From: Bacteroidales bacterium
Lineage (GTDB): Bacteria > Bacteroidota > Bacteroidia > Bacteroidales > Bacteroidaceae
Assembly: GCA_004552155.1 (NCBI GenBank)
Contig: SFPF01000039.1
Location: 1 to 23,858 of the forward strand
DNA: 23,858 nt
Direction of reading: 5' to 3'
Each line of letters opens with the position of its first letter. Position 1 is the stretch's first letter. The notes below the pieces were generated by a model, which worked only from the letters and a program-made list of their open reading frames with translations, was not told the origin of the DNA and made no database searches. Of the stretch, positions 1-9,602 are shown one piece after another. Position numbers and translations under genes: made by a program.

Positions 1-67
1 TGTTGTCCGGTATCGGAGCCAATAAAAATGCAAAAAGAGCGGCTATGGTCATCTCGTAATATTCCAT
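1..67 (-). CDS. Start of an unidentified small membrane protein (cut by window edge)
   Basis: Reading leftwards from an ATG at 67-65, the frame stays open to the window edge and begins MEYYEMTIAALFAFLLAPIP, a short hydrophobic stretch that looks like a first membrane segment. A GGAG-type ribosome binding site lies about 9 bases before the ATG (76-80). The gene is divergent from the sugar-transferase fragment that starts at 129. Only 22 codons are present, so no function can be assigned. The clear Shine-Dalgarno sequence and the AT-rich composition are unlike the Bacteroidota core of the window, so this end may come from another organism. Confidence 0.45.
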   Translation of the reverse strand, partial: MEYYEMTIAALFAFLLAPIPDN

Positions 68-128
68 TTTTTACATCTCCTTATGCAAGCTGAGGGTTAA
101 GCTTTTTTCCTTTATACTGGATAGACTT

Positions 129-600
129 ATGATTTCTAGTATCAATGCGAAAGAATTAGAAAAGCACCTAAAATCTCAATACAAATACACAAGTTCATTT
201 ATTTCTGGTATTTCGCTTGGTTTTATAGATGCCTTGGTTTTTATGCTTTCAATTTGCATTGGATTTTTTATTGTGAATGCAGTTGATCCTTCTTGTATAA
301 ATTTCAGATCTTTTTTGAAGTATTCTGTTTTCTTGCCGGCAGTTTTCATTGTTTTCTATTTAAATGGACTTTACCCAGGAATTCTTTTAGCTCCAGAAGA
401 CGAAGTAAGACGATTTTCACTTTCATCGTTTTTTATTCTTATAGGAGAAGCTTTTGCGCTCACAACTATAAAATCCACAAAAGACCTTATTCCAATTGCC
501 ATTGCCCTTGTGCTTTCATGGCCATTTGCAACAATCTTGCTTCCGCTTGGAAGAGAAATAAGCAGAAGATATTTTGCAAAATTCTCATGGTGGGGAGTTC
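129..600 (+). pseudogene. N-terminal membrane fragment of a WbaP-like undecaprenyl-phosphate sugar phosphotransferase
   Basis: The first about 157 residues of an ORF starting at 129 resemble the membrane part of WbaP-type polyprenyl-phosphate sugar transferases, which start O-antigen or capsule assembly at the inner membrane. Visible features are hydrophobic helices at about residues 24-50, 63-80, 93-110 and 118-135, the stretch NGLYPGILLAPEDEVRRFS (about 79-97), and FSWWGV near residue 153, which in the family leads into a nucleotide-binding-like linker. After FSWWGV the frame enters unrelated sequence at about 600; the linker and the catalytic bacterial sugar-transferase domain are absent. 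The DNA is AT-rich compared with everything after 1.5 kb. A spirochaete (Treponema-like) source is a guess from family resemblance. The ORF continues to 1241 only because it happens to be in frame with the DUF3990 gene. Confidence 0.6.
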
Positions 601-765
601 GCTGCTCACAACAGGGTGTCGGAGGCGAAAGCTTACCGATACCTCAACCAGTATGGCGCTTTGGCACTTTGCGACAAGCATTACAACGTGATGCACACGC
701 TATCGGTAGAAGAGAACATCCAGACCTTGCGGGAATACTGCCAAAGGAGGGGCGGAAACCTATGA
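598..765 (+). pseudogene. DUF3791-like protein, N-terminus missing
   Basis: In the frame that ends at 765, the residues from about 598 onward (AKAYRYLNQYGALALCDKHY, then NVMHTLSVEENIQTL) fit the C-terminal two thirds of DUF3791, a family of about 70-residue proteins usually found directly upstream of DUF3990 genes. The family's N-terminal helix (about 20 residues) is missing because unrelated sugar-transferase DNA is joined at about 600. An ATG at 574 keeps the frame open but lies in the foreign sequence, so it is not the native start. The stop codon overlaps the DUF3990 start as ATGA (762-765), implying translational coupling. No function is known; a partner or antitoxin-like role is inference only. 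Confidence 0.55.
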
Positions 766-1241
766 AACTCTATCATGGCTCAACTGTTGACATCCCTCAT
801 GTTGACTTAGCGAAGTCTAAGCCCAACAAGGATTTTGGCAGGGCTTTCTATCTATCGGTTGACGAGCAGCAGGCATTGGAATTGGCACAGTTCCGTGCAG
901 AATTTGAGGAGACTACTCCCGTCGTCAATGTGTATGAGTTTGACGAGGCTCTTTTTGAGAAGTTTAAAATCAAGCGTTTTGAGGATTATACTGAGGAATG
1001 GGCACACTTCGTCTATGACCATCGAACAGACCCTAACGGCAGGACACTACATGATTACGACATCGTGTATGGCCCTATAGCAAACGACCGCATCGGTGCC
1101 CAGATAACGCGCTATAAACAAGGTTACATTTCCTTTGAGGAATTTCTGAAGCGCATCCAGTATCTCAAGGGTATCACATTCCAGTATGCTTTCTGTACGC
1201 AGAGAGCCATTGACAAACTCATAAAGCAAACAAGCAGATGA
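762..1241 (+). CDS. DUF3990 protein, putative ADP-ribosyltransferase-fold enzyme
   Basis: A 159-residue protein with the conserved blocks of DUF3990: LYHGS (3-7), DFGRAFYLS (24-32), EEWAHFVYDHR (78-88), HDYDIVYGPIANDR (97-110) and FQYAFCTQRAIDKL (140-153). From memory, Pfam places DUF3990 in the ADP-ribosyltransferase clan. The N-terminal Y-H-G motif and the following F-Y-L strand agree with that fold, but no substrate or activity is established. The start is chosen at 762: it overlaps the upstream stop (ATGA), follows AAAGGAGG (743-750), and begins at the conserved KLYHGS. A longer in-frame ORF from 129 is an artefact of the joined sugar-transferase fragment. The downstream gene overlaps by ATGA at 1238-1241, so the three genes form one coupled operon. 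Composition is lower in GC than the core, consistent with mobile or accessory DNA. A toxin-like role is inference. Confidence 0.8.
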   Translation: MKLYHGSTVDIPHVDLAKSKPNKDFGRAFYLSVDEQQALELAQFRAEFEETTPVVNVYEFDEALFEKFKIKRFEDYTEEWAHFVYDHRTDPNGRTLHDYDIVYGPIANDRIGAQITRYKQGYISFEEFLKRIQYLKGITFQYAFCTQRAIDKLIKQTSR

Positions 1242-1459
1242 ATGTATCGCAGGCGGAATTTCAGAATATGAAAGAGGAGATAGTCAAAGACCTTATCTCC
1301 CGGCTGATGGACGAGCGCGGTCTTTCTATGGAGCAGGCCTTTGATGTTGTCTATACCTCTCGGCTGTTTGAGAAATTGAACGACCCAAAGACAGGCCTTT
1401 TCTTTCAATCCTCTGGCTATGTATATAGTTATCTTACAGAAGAATTACAATCTATATAA
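1238..1459 (+). CDS. Small partner protein of the DUF3990 cassette
   Basis: A 73-residue, mostly helical, charged protein whose ATG overlaps the DUF3990 stop (ATGA, 1238-1241). The C-terminal pattern LFEKLNDPKTGLFFQ followed by SSGYVYSYLTEEL is one I associate with small proteins encoded beside DUF3990 genes and sometimes labelled DUF3791; I am not certain of the formal family. There is no signal peptide or membrane segment. Coupled translation suggests a fixed ratio with the DUF3990 protein, as for an antitoxin, immunity or specificity partner, but nothing in the sequence proves binding. A strong terminator follows at 1503-1541, closing the operon. Confidence 0.65.
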   Translation: MNVSQAEFQNMKEEIVKDLISRLMDERGLSMEQAFDVVYTSRLFEKLNDPKTGLFFQSSGYVYSYLTEELQSI

Positions 1460-1502
1460 AAATAGTCATGTGAAATATGAATATGTGTGGATTATGAAGT
1501 AG

Positions 1503-1541
1503 GGGATGCACCATGACGAAATAGGTGCATCCCTCCTTTTT
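1503..1541 (+). terminator. Rho-independent terminator of the DUF3990 cassette
   Basis: A perfect 10-bp stem (GGGATGCACC 1503-1512 with GGTGCATCCC 1524-1533) and an 11-base loop are followed by CTCC and a run of five T, on the plus strand, 43 bases after the last cassette gene. Confidence 0.85.
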
Positions 1542-1551
1542 GCCTATAATA

Positions 1552-1586
1552 AATCCGCCTCGCTGCGATTTGCGGCGAGGCGGATT
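1552..1586 (-). terminator. Terminator hairpin of the rpmB-rpmG-DUF4295 operon
   Basis: A perfect 12-bp stem (AATCCGCCTCGC 1552-1563 with GCGAGGCGGATT 1575-1586) and an 11-base loop lie 28 bases beyond the DUF4295 stop. Minus-strand transcription meets an A/T-rich tail after the stem. Together with the hairpin at 1503 it separates two convergent operons. Confidence 0.8.
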
Positions 1587-1613
1587 GTAGTTGTGTATAG
1601 AGCGGGTAGGCGA

Positions 1614-1772
1614 TTAGTTTTTGAAGAAGTCTTTTACGTCTTCGTTGCGAACCATCTGTTCATCAAAAGTGTAAGCACCGGTCTTGGGGCTCTTCACCAT
1701 TTTGATAACCTTCGTATATGAACGTCCGTCGGTCTTACCTTCCTGGAGCGTTGCGACAGTTTTCTTTGCCAT
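1614..1772 (-). CDS. DUF4295 small ribosome-associated protein (bL38-like)
   Basis: A 52-residue basic protein beginning MAKKTVATLQEGKTDGRSYT and ending VRNEDVKDFFKN. It matches DUF4295, a family restricted to Bacteroidota and encoded directly after rpmB and rpmG. To my knowledge the cryo-EM structure of the Flavobacterium ribosome described a lineage-specific large-subunit protein, bL38; I believe it is this family, but I could not check. Its size, charge and position fit a ribosomal role. It lies 23 bases downstream of rpmG and ends before the terminator at 1552-1586. There is no sign of damage. Confidence 0.88.
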   Translation of the reverse strand: MAKKTVATLQEGKTDGRSYTKVIKMVKSPKTGAYTFDEQMVRNEDVKDFFKN

Positions 1773-1795
1773 ATCTTCTTAGTCTTACTCGGGGG

Positions 1796-1987
1796 TTATT
1801 TGATTTCCTTGTGAATGGTCATGCGCTTGAGGATGGGGTTGTACTTCTTGAGTTCCAAACGCTCAGGCGTGTTCTTGCGGTTCTTCGTGGTGATATAACG
1901 AGATGTTCCGGGAAGCCCGCTTTCTTTCATTTCGGTGCATTCGAGAATTACCTGTACTCGATTGCCTTTTGCTTTCTTACCAGCCAT
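1796..1987 (-). CDS. rpmG: Ribosomal protein bL33
   Basis: A 63-residue basic protein (MAGKKAKGNRVQVILECTEM at the start, then a TSRYITTKNRKNTPERLEL block at about 28-46 and LKKYNP next) with the length and pattern of bL33. It is a component of the large ribosomal subunit near the E site. It lacks the CxxC zinc pairs, so it is the zinc-free form. It sits between rpmB (37 bases upstream) and DUF4295 (23 bases downstream), in the usual Bacteroidota order, and is probably co-transcribed from the promoter at 2446-2477. Confidence 0.95.
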   Translation of the reverse strand: MAGKKAKGNRVQVILECTEMKESGLPGTSRYITTKNRKNTPERLELKKYNPILKRMTIHKEIK

Positions 1988-2024
1988 AATATATAAATAT
2001 TGTGTAGTTCGTTTTAAGTTTTAC

Positions 2025-2285
2025 TTAGTAAAGGACTTTAATGTCTTTCCAGTCGCAGTAGCCTTTGGCGACTGCCTGCGTGAGTGCGGCGTCGAGGCCT
2101 ACTTTGTTGATGAGGCGAAGACCGGCGGCGCTTACTTTGAGGGTAATCCAGCAGTCCTGCTCAACGTAGTAAAACTTCTTAGAGAACAAGTTTACGTCAA
2201 ACGTGCGCTTTGTGCGGCGCTTCGAGTGCGAAACGTTGTTGCCTACCATGGCTTTCTTTCCGGTAATCTGACAAATCTTTGACAT
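2025..2285 (-). CDS. rpmB: Ribosomal protein bL28
   Basis: An 86-residue basic protein starting MSKICQITGKKAMVGNNVSH, with the SKRRTKRTFDVNL segment that follows in bL28. It is full length and a component of the 50S subunit. It is the first gene of a three-gene ribosomal operon with rpmG and DUF4295. The leader upstream is about 155 bases long, contains a GC-rich tandem repeat (2352-2383), and starts at a recognisable promoter (2446-2477). Such a leader could be a site for autogenous control, but no known binding structure is recognised. Confidence 0.95.
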   Translation of the reverse strand: MSKICQITGKKAMVGNNVSHSKRRTKRTFDVNLFSKKFYYVEQDCWITLKVSAAGLRLINKVGLDAALTQAVAKGYCDWKDIKVLY

Positions 2286-2351
2286 TGCTTTCGCTTGTTT
2301 TCTTTAAAATCGATGTTTCTTGTTGCGTATAGGCGGGTCGATACCTTTTTG

Positions 2352-2383
2352 CGGCGCGGCGGCGGTTCGGCGCGGCGGCGGTT
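2352..2383. repeat. 16-bp perfect tandem repeat in the rpmB leader
   Basis: CGGCGCGGCGGCGGTT occurs twice back to back (2352-2367 and 2368-2383), inside the untranslated leader of rpmB. It is extremely GC-rich against an AT-rich promoter, so the rpmB leader RNA contains long CCGCCGCGCCG tracts. Confidence 0.9.
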
Positions 2384-2445
2384 GTTGTTGCGTAATCTTG
2401 GGGTGGTTGCCGGCGCACCGTCTTGGTTCTTCCGCTTACGGCGTG

Positions 2446-2477
2446 CAAAGTTACGCCTTATTTTTCAATAAAACAAT
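2446..2477 (-). promoter_or_regulatory. Bacteroidetes-type promoter of the rpmB operon
   Basis: On the minus strand, TAACTTTG (2453-2446) matches the -7 element TAnnTTTG exactly. ATTG (2477-2474) lies 20 bases upstream, one base off the -33 TTTG, in an A/T-rich context. Transcription would start near 2440, giving a leader of about 155 bases. Confidence 0.7.
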
Positions 2478-2509
2478 AGGTTTCGTGCATTTTCTTAGCA
2501 GAGAGGGGC

Positions 2510-3277
2510 TTATTTTGCCGTTTCGAGCGATGAGCGTTTGGTGCGGTGGTAGCTGCGGTAATCATCGAGGGGGATTTCGATGTCGGGCTCTTGCAGGTCG
2601 CCGGCGAGGGGCAGGCGGAACTTCATGTAGCGTATGTTCAGCCCGCGCTCTATCCACTGGCTTTCGTAGTAGGTGCGTATGCCGAGGATGGTGCGCGTGT
2701 CGGCGTCTTCTTCGGCCGCGAGCGTGTGGTAGAGGTCCTCCGTGCGGAAGAGTAGGGGCAGGGCGTTGCGCTCTACGATGTAGGTGGTGTAGGTGAAGAG
2801 GAAGTTGGAGTCGGTCTTGAGGTGAATGATGCCGCCGTCGATGAGGATGTTGCGGTAGCGGGCGAGGAAATAGGTGGAGGTGAGGCGTTTGGTAACCTTT
2901 TTCATTTGCGGGTCGGAGAAGGTGAGCCATATTTCCGCCACTTCGCCCGGGGCAAAGTATTTTTCGATAAATTCGATTTGAGTGCGCAGGAATGCCACGT
3001 TGGCCATGCCCTCGCGGAGCGACTGCGTGGCGCCGGTCCACATGCGTGCGCCCTTGATGTCAACGCCGATGAAGTTCTTTTCGGGAAAGAGCTTGGCAAG
3101 CCCCACGGTGTATTCGCCGCGCCCGCAGCCCAGTTCGAGGACGATTGGGTTAGCGTTATGGAAAAAATCGCTGCCCCAACGCCCGCGCATCTCGAACGGC
3201 GCGTCGCCGAACGTAGGTTCGAAAACGTGGGGATAGGTGGCCATGTCGGCGAATTTTGAGAGTTTATTCTTGCTCAT
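2510..3277 (-). CDS. trmB: tRNA (guanine-N7)-methyltransferase
   Basis: A 255-residue class I SAM-dependent methyltransferase that makes m7G46 in tRNA. The SAM-binding loop is VLELGCGRGEYTVGLA (about 46-61), followed by GVDIKGARMW (about 73-82) and the TrmB signature EIWLTFSDPQMKKVTKRLTS (about 115-134), where FSDPQM replaces the more usual FPDPQP. The start at MSKNKLSKFA (3277) is chosen because it overlaps the xseB stop by 14 bases and begins the conserved region; the frame extends 12 codons further upstream only within xseB. It is the last gene of the subtilase-xseA-xseB-trmB run. No clear terminator follows before the rpmB promoter region. Confidence 0.93.
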   Translation of the reverse strand: MSKNKLSKFADMATYPHVFEPTFGDAPFEMRGRWGSDFFHNANPIVLELGCGRGEYTVGLAKLFPEKNFIGVDIKGARMWTGATQSLREGMANVAFLRTQIEFIEKYFAPGEVAEIWLTFSDPQMKKVTKRLTSTYFLARYRNILIDGGIIHLKTDSNFLFTYTTYIVERNALPLLFRTEDLYHTLAAEEDADTRTILGIRTYYESQWIERGLNIRYMKFRLPLAGDLQEPDIEIPLDDYRSYHRTKRSSLETAK

Positions 3278-3445
3278 CTTCTTCCAAAATCTTTTTGATG
3301 TCGTGTTCGGCAAGGGCTAACTTCTCCTTGCAAATTTGCGCGAGGTTTTTGGCCTCTGCGAGGCTTTTGCCCAAGTCTTCGGGCTTTCCACGATGGTTCC
3401 GAGCCGCTGCATGGCCTCTTCGTATGTGAGTTTTTCTTTTTTCAT
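3264..3445 (-). pseudogene. xseB: Exodeoxyribonuclease VII small subunit, frameshifted by a short internal loss
   Basis: From the ATG at 3445 the frame reads MKKEKLTYEEAMQRLGTIVE, the normal XseB N-terminus. The normal C-terminal half (LGKSLAEAKNLAQICKEKL, about 3278-3379, to EEDEQE) is in a different frame. The linking segment, usually about 12 residues of the type KLExGExDIDx, is reduced to about 14 bases near 3378-3393, so roughly 22 bases (not a multiple of three) appear to be missing. As written, the product ends early and cannot be a normal XseB. The gene follows xseA after 2 bases and overlaps trmB, as expected for a once-functional operon. Either a real inactivating deletion or a sequencing/assembly error is possible; two similar lesions occur in the subtilase nearby. 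Confidence 0.85.
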
Positions 3446-3447
3446 GG

Positions 3448-4794
3448 TTAATCAGTTGGAGATGTAACGATGCTTTCGATTGTGCCGTCGGCAAACTGCG
3501 TGGCGAGCCGGTCGCCTGCTTTGAGCGTTGCCGCGTCGCGCACGATGCGGCCGCCTGAGGTGGTGATGGAGAAGCCCATTTTAAGAATGCGCTCGGGCGA
3601 GGCAAGGGCTATGGCGCGGTCGGCAAGTTTTAGGGCTTCTTTCTTGTTGGAGATCAAGGCGTTTGCCGCCGGCGCAAGGCGGCCTTGCAGGGGGAGCAAG
3701 CGGCTACGCTCGGTTTTTACCCTTTGCAGTGCCAGCAGTTCGGCGCGTGCTTCGAGATTGGCGATGTGCTCGCCTCGCTTTGAAGCATAGCGCACGGCGA
3801 TAAGATGCAGGCGGGCGGCGAGGGTATTGAGACGCGCTTTGCGAACTGTGATTGCCTGGCCTATGGCTGCTTGCAGGCGTTCGGAGAGTTCGGAATATAA
3901 GTCCCACTCCTCTTTGCGCCGCTCGATGAGAAAGGCGGCTACCGCCGTGGGCGTTTTGAACTTGCTGTGCGCCACGCAGTCGGTCACTGTGTCGTCGCGC
4001 TCGTGGCCGATGCCTGTAAGCACTGGGAGGGGAAATTGTGCCACGCTGGCAGCCAGCAGATAGGAGTCGAAACAGCTTAGTTCGCTCACCGCGCCGCCGC
4101 CGCGTATGATAACCACTACGTCCCAGTTTTCAAATTCGCTCGCCACGGCATCAAGGGCCTTGACGACACTTTCCTCCACCTTTTCACCCTGCATGGCGGC
4201 GGGGAAGAGTTTGGTGGCGAAGTGAAAACCGGATTGTTCGAGCTGGCGGCAAAAGTCGCCGTAACCGGCTGCCGTGGCTGCGGATATCACGGCGATGCGC
4301 TTCGTGAGCCTCGGCAGTTCGAGCTCCTTATTGAGCGTGAGCACGCCGTCTTCGCGCAGTTGCGCCAGGATTTCGCGCCGCCGCCGCTCCATGTCGCCAA
4401 GGGTATAATTGGGGTCGATGTCGATGACGTTCAGCGAAAAGCCGTACACCTCATGGAAGGTTGCCGTGGCCCTTACGAGCACTTTCAGGCCCGCTTGCAG
4501 CTTCTGTCCCGTTGCCTGCTCAAACCAAGGGCCGAGCAGGTCGTAGGTGCTGCGCCAGATATTGGCCCTTGCCTTGGCGATAAACTTGATGCCGGCTGCA
4601 TCTTTCTCTACAAGTTCGAGATAGCAGTGCCCATTGGCGGCAACGCGCATTTCGCTCACTTCCGCCACAATCCAATAGGCCTCGTCGAGCGTTTGTTCCA
4701 AAACGCCGCGCACCAGATTGTTCAGTTCGCTAAGGCGCAGCGGACGGATTTCGTCCGCGTCGTCGAGGAATGAAGAAGATGCGTTGCGGTACAT
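3448..4794 (-). CDS. xseA: Exodeoxyribonuclease VII large subunit
   Basis: A 448-residue intact XseA, the catalytic and DNA-binding subunit of exonuclease VII, which degrades single-stranded DNA in both directions. The N-terminal OB-fold (about 17-115) is followed by the catalytic domain with KRIAVISAATAAGYGDF (about 164-180), IIRGGGAVSELSCFDSYLLA (about 228-247) and TGIGHERDDTVTDCVAH (about 259-275). A long charged coiled-coil region (about 290-390) and the C-terminal strand region follow. The start at 4794 lies 7 bases after the subtilase stop, so the genes are probably co-transcribed. Its partner XseB is broken here, which would leave XseA without its usual small subunits if the lesion is real. 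Confidence 0.95.
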   Translation of the reverse strand: MYRNASSSFLDDADEIRPLRLSELNNLVRGVLEQTLDEAYWIVAEVSEMRVAANGHCYLELVEKDAAGIKFIAKARANIWRSTYDLLGPWFEQATGQKLQAGLKVLVRATATFHEVYGFSLNVIDIDPNYTLGDMERRRREILAQLREDGVLTLNKELELPRLTKRIAVISAATAAGYGDFCRQLEQSGFHFATKLFPAAMQGEKVEESVVKALDAVASEFENWDVVVIIRGGGAVSELSCFDSYLLAASVAQFPLPVLTGIGHERDDTVTDCVAHSKFKTPTAVAAFLIERRKEEWDLYSELSERLQAAIGQAITVRKARLNTLAARLHLIAVRYASKRGEHIANLEARAELLALQRVKTERSRLLPLQGRLAPAANALISNKKEALKLADRAIALASPERILKMGFSITTSGGRIVRDAATLKAGDRLATQFADGTIESIVTSPTD

Positions 4795-4801
4795 TTCAAT
4801 A

Positions 4802-6144
4802 TCAATGCTTCATGCTTTCGTAGGCTTTCCATGCATCGGGAATGCCGTAGCCGAAGATGTTGTCGGGGTGGGCTGCGTTGTGGCCCGACGATTGCAGGGC
4901 TCGGATGATTTGCACGGGCGTGCTTTTGGGGGAGGCCTGCAGGAGGCAGGCGGTCACGCCGCAAAGGATGGGGCAGGAGAACGACGTGCCGTTGGCTTCG
5001 GCGTTCTCGCCGTTTGTGTCGAGCACTGCCGAGTAGCCACCACGTGCCATGACATCGGGCTTGATGCGCCCGTCGGCGGAGTTGCCGATAGACGAGAACC
5101 ACGTGTTTTCGCCCGTTTCGTTCACCGCGCCGACGGCGAGGATATCCTTAGCATCGGCAGGCACGCCGATTTTCTTCCACGACGACATTCCGCTGTTGCC
5201 TGCGCTGTTGAGCACCAGTATGCCGCGGCTCGCCGCCAGAGAGGCGGAGCGGCTGCAAAGTTCCGTTTGCCCGTCTAAGGCGTGATAGGGGAAGTCCATC
5301 CATTTGTGGTCAAAGCCCGTGTAGCCCAGCGAACTCGTGGCAATGTCTGCGCCGAGGCTGTCGGCATATTCTATTGCGGCGCACCAGTTGTCTTCCTCCA
5401 CGAGTTGCTCGCTCTCGCCGTCTTCGCACACGATGAGGTAGAACGAAGCGTCGGGGGGAGGCGATGCACGAGAGCACCATCATGCCGTGCGAGAGTTCGT
5501 CGTAGACGCTGCGCTCGGGGCGCACGAAGTTGCGCGTGCCGAGGATTTGCTCCTTGCGCCACGCCGTGATGCAGTCGGCGTTGTGGAAACCGCCGTCGAG
5601 CACGGCAATCGTCACCCCTTTGCCCGTGAAGCCGGCTTCGTGGAGGCGCAGGGCGTTGAGCTGGCTGATTTGCTCAAAGCCTTTGCCGTAGAGTTGCTCT
5701 AAGGTGTCGGGGCGGTTGGTCACTTCCTTCTGCCGATTGGCAAAGTTGGGCGCGTCTACGCTGTCGGGGGCTGTCCACACGTGGCGCACGTTGCTCACGA
5801 AGGGCAGTTGCTTGATTTTGTTGCAAAGCAGGCTGTCGGGCGTTTCTACGACCACCGTGTTGTTCCATTTCGACATGTTGTGAATCTTTGCCCCGGCGTT
5901 TTTCAGCGCGTCGATGTACTTGGGCGTAATGGGCAGGTCGTAGTTGTCCACGGCAATCTTGTATTTAGCGCGGCGCGCCAAGGCTTTTGCCGAAAGGAAC
6001 TTTTCGGGCTGCTCGGAAGCGGTAAGCCTTTTCAAGTTTGATTTTCTTCGTGCTTTCGCCGTCCGTGCCGCTGGCCTGTGCTGCTGTTGTGCCGAAGGCC
6101 GTCAGGGCGAAGAGGGCAATGATGCTTTTTCTGAGGATATTCAT
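4802..6144 (-). pseudogene. Secreted S8 (subtilisin-like) serine protease, broken by two frame-changing losses
   Basis: The gene starts at 6144 (MNILRKSIIALFALTAFGTT, a signal peptide ending near AQA). After about 45 codons (EKAYRF) the frame changes near 6010-6020 and resumes with EQPEKFLSAKALARRA, the normal pro-region of this family. About 14 residues (xxFTDKxxTxYSLx in relatives) look missing. The second frame carries catalytic Asp (VTIAVLDGGF) and His (DELSHGMMVLS). A second change occurs at a run of six C near 5452-5457, after SCIAS, where relatives have about 10 more residues before APDASFYL. The last frame carries the catalytic Ser (ANGTSFSCPI). All three catalytic residues therefore survive, but in two different frames. 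The gene lies downstream of secA and 7 bases upstream of xseA. If the losses are sequence errors, this is an ordinary exported Bacteroidales subtilase. Confidence 0.85.
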
Positions 6145-6165
6145 AAAAATGATTATTAGAAAAGG

Positions 6166-6195
6166 AAAGCGGCGCACCGGCCGGCACGCCGCTTT
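6166..6195 (-). terminator. Hairpin between secA and the subtilase
   Basis: A 9-bp stem (AAAGCGGCG 6166-6174 with CGCCGCTTT 6187-6195) encloses a GC-rich loop. On the minus strand it is followed by CCTTTTCT. It lies 50 bases after the secA stop and 22 bases before the subtilase start, so it probably ends or attenuates the secA transcript. Confidence 0.65.
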
Positions 6196-6198
6196 TGG

Positions 6199-6241
6199 TA
6201 TATATATATATATATAATATTGTATGCTCCTTGTATGCTCC
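6199..6241. repeat. (TA)9 microsatellite plus an 11-bp tandem duplication
   Basis: Nine TA dinucleotides (6199-6216) are followed by two adjacent copies of TTGTATGCTCC (6220-6230 and 6231-6241), immediately after the secA stop codon (6247). Both look like slippage-prone simple repeats in the 3' untranslated region. Confidence 0.85.
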
Positions 6242-6246
6242 GAGCG

Positions 6247-9555
<3,309 letters not shown>

Positions 9556-9602
9556 AATGTGTAGTTTTCGTAGGGGTGTTGAGATATTATTATAGCGACT
9601 GT

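Noticed and set aside
129..1241. A single 370-residue fusion of sugar-transferase membrane domain and DUF3990
   Set aside because: The middle is an out-of-frame reading of the DUF3791 gene, and DUF3990 has its own coupled start at 762. The continuity is accidental.
5435..5470. Programmed ribosomal frameshift in the subtilase
   Set aside because: The C6 run is suggestive, but conserved residues are also missing and no stimulatory structure is evident, so deletion or error is more likely.
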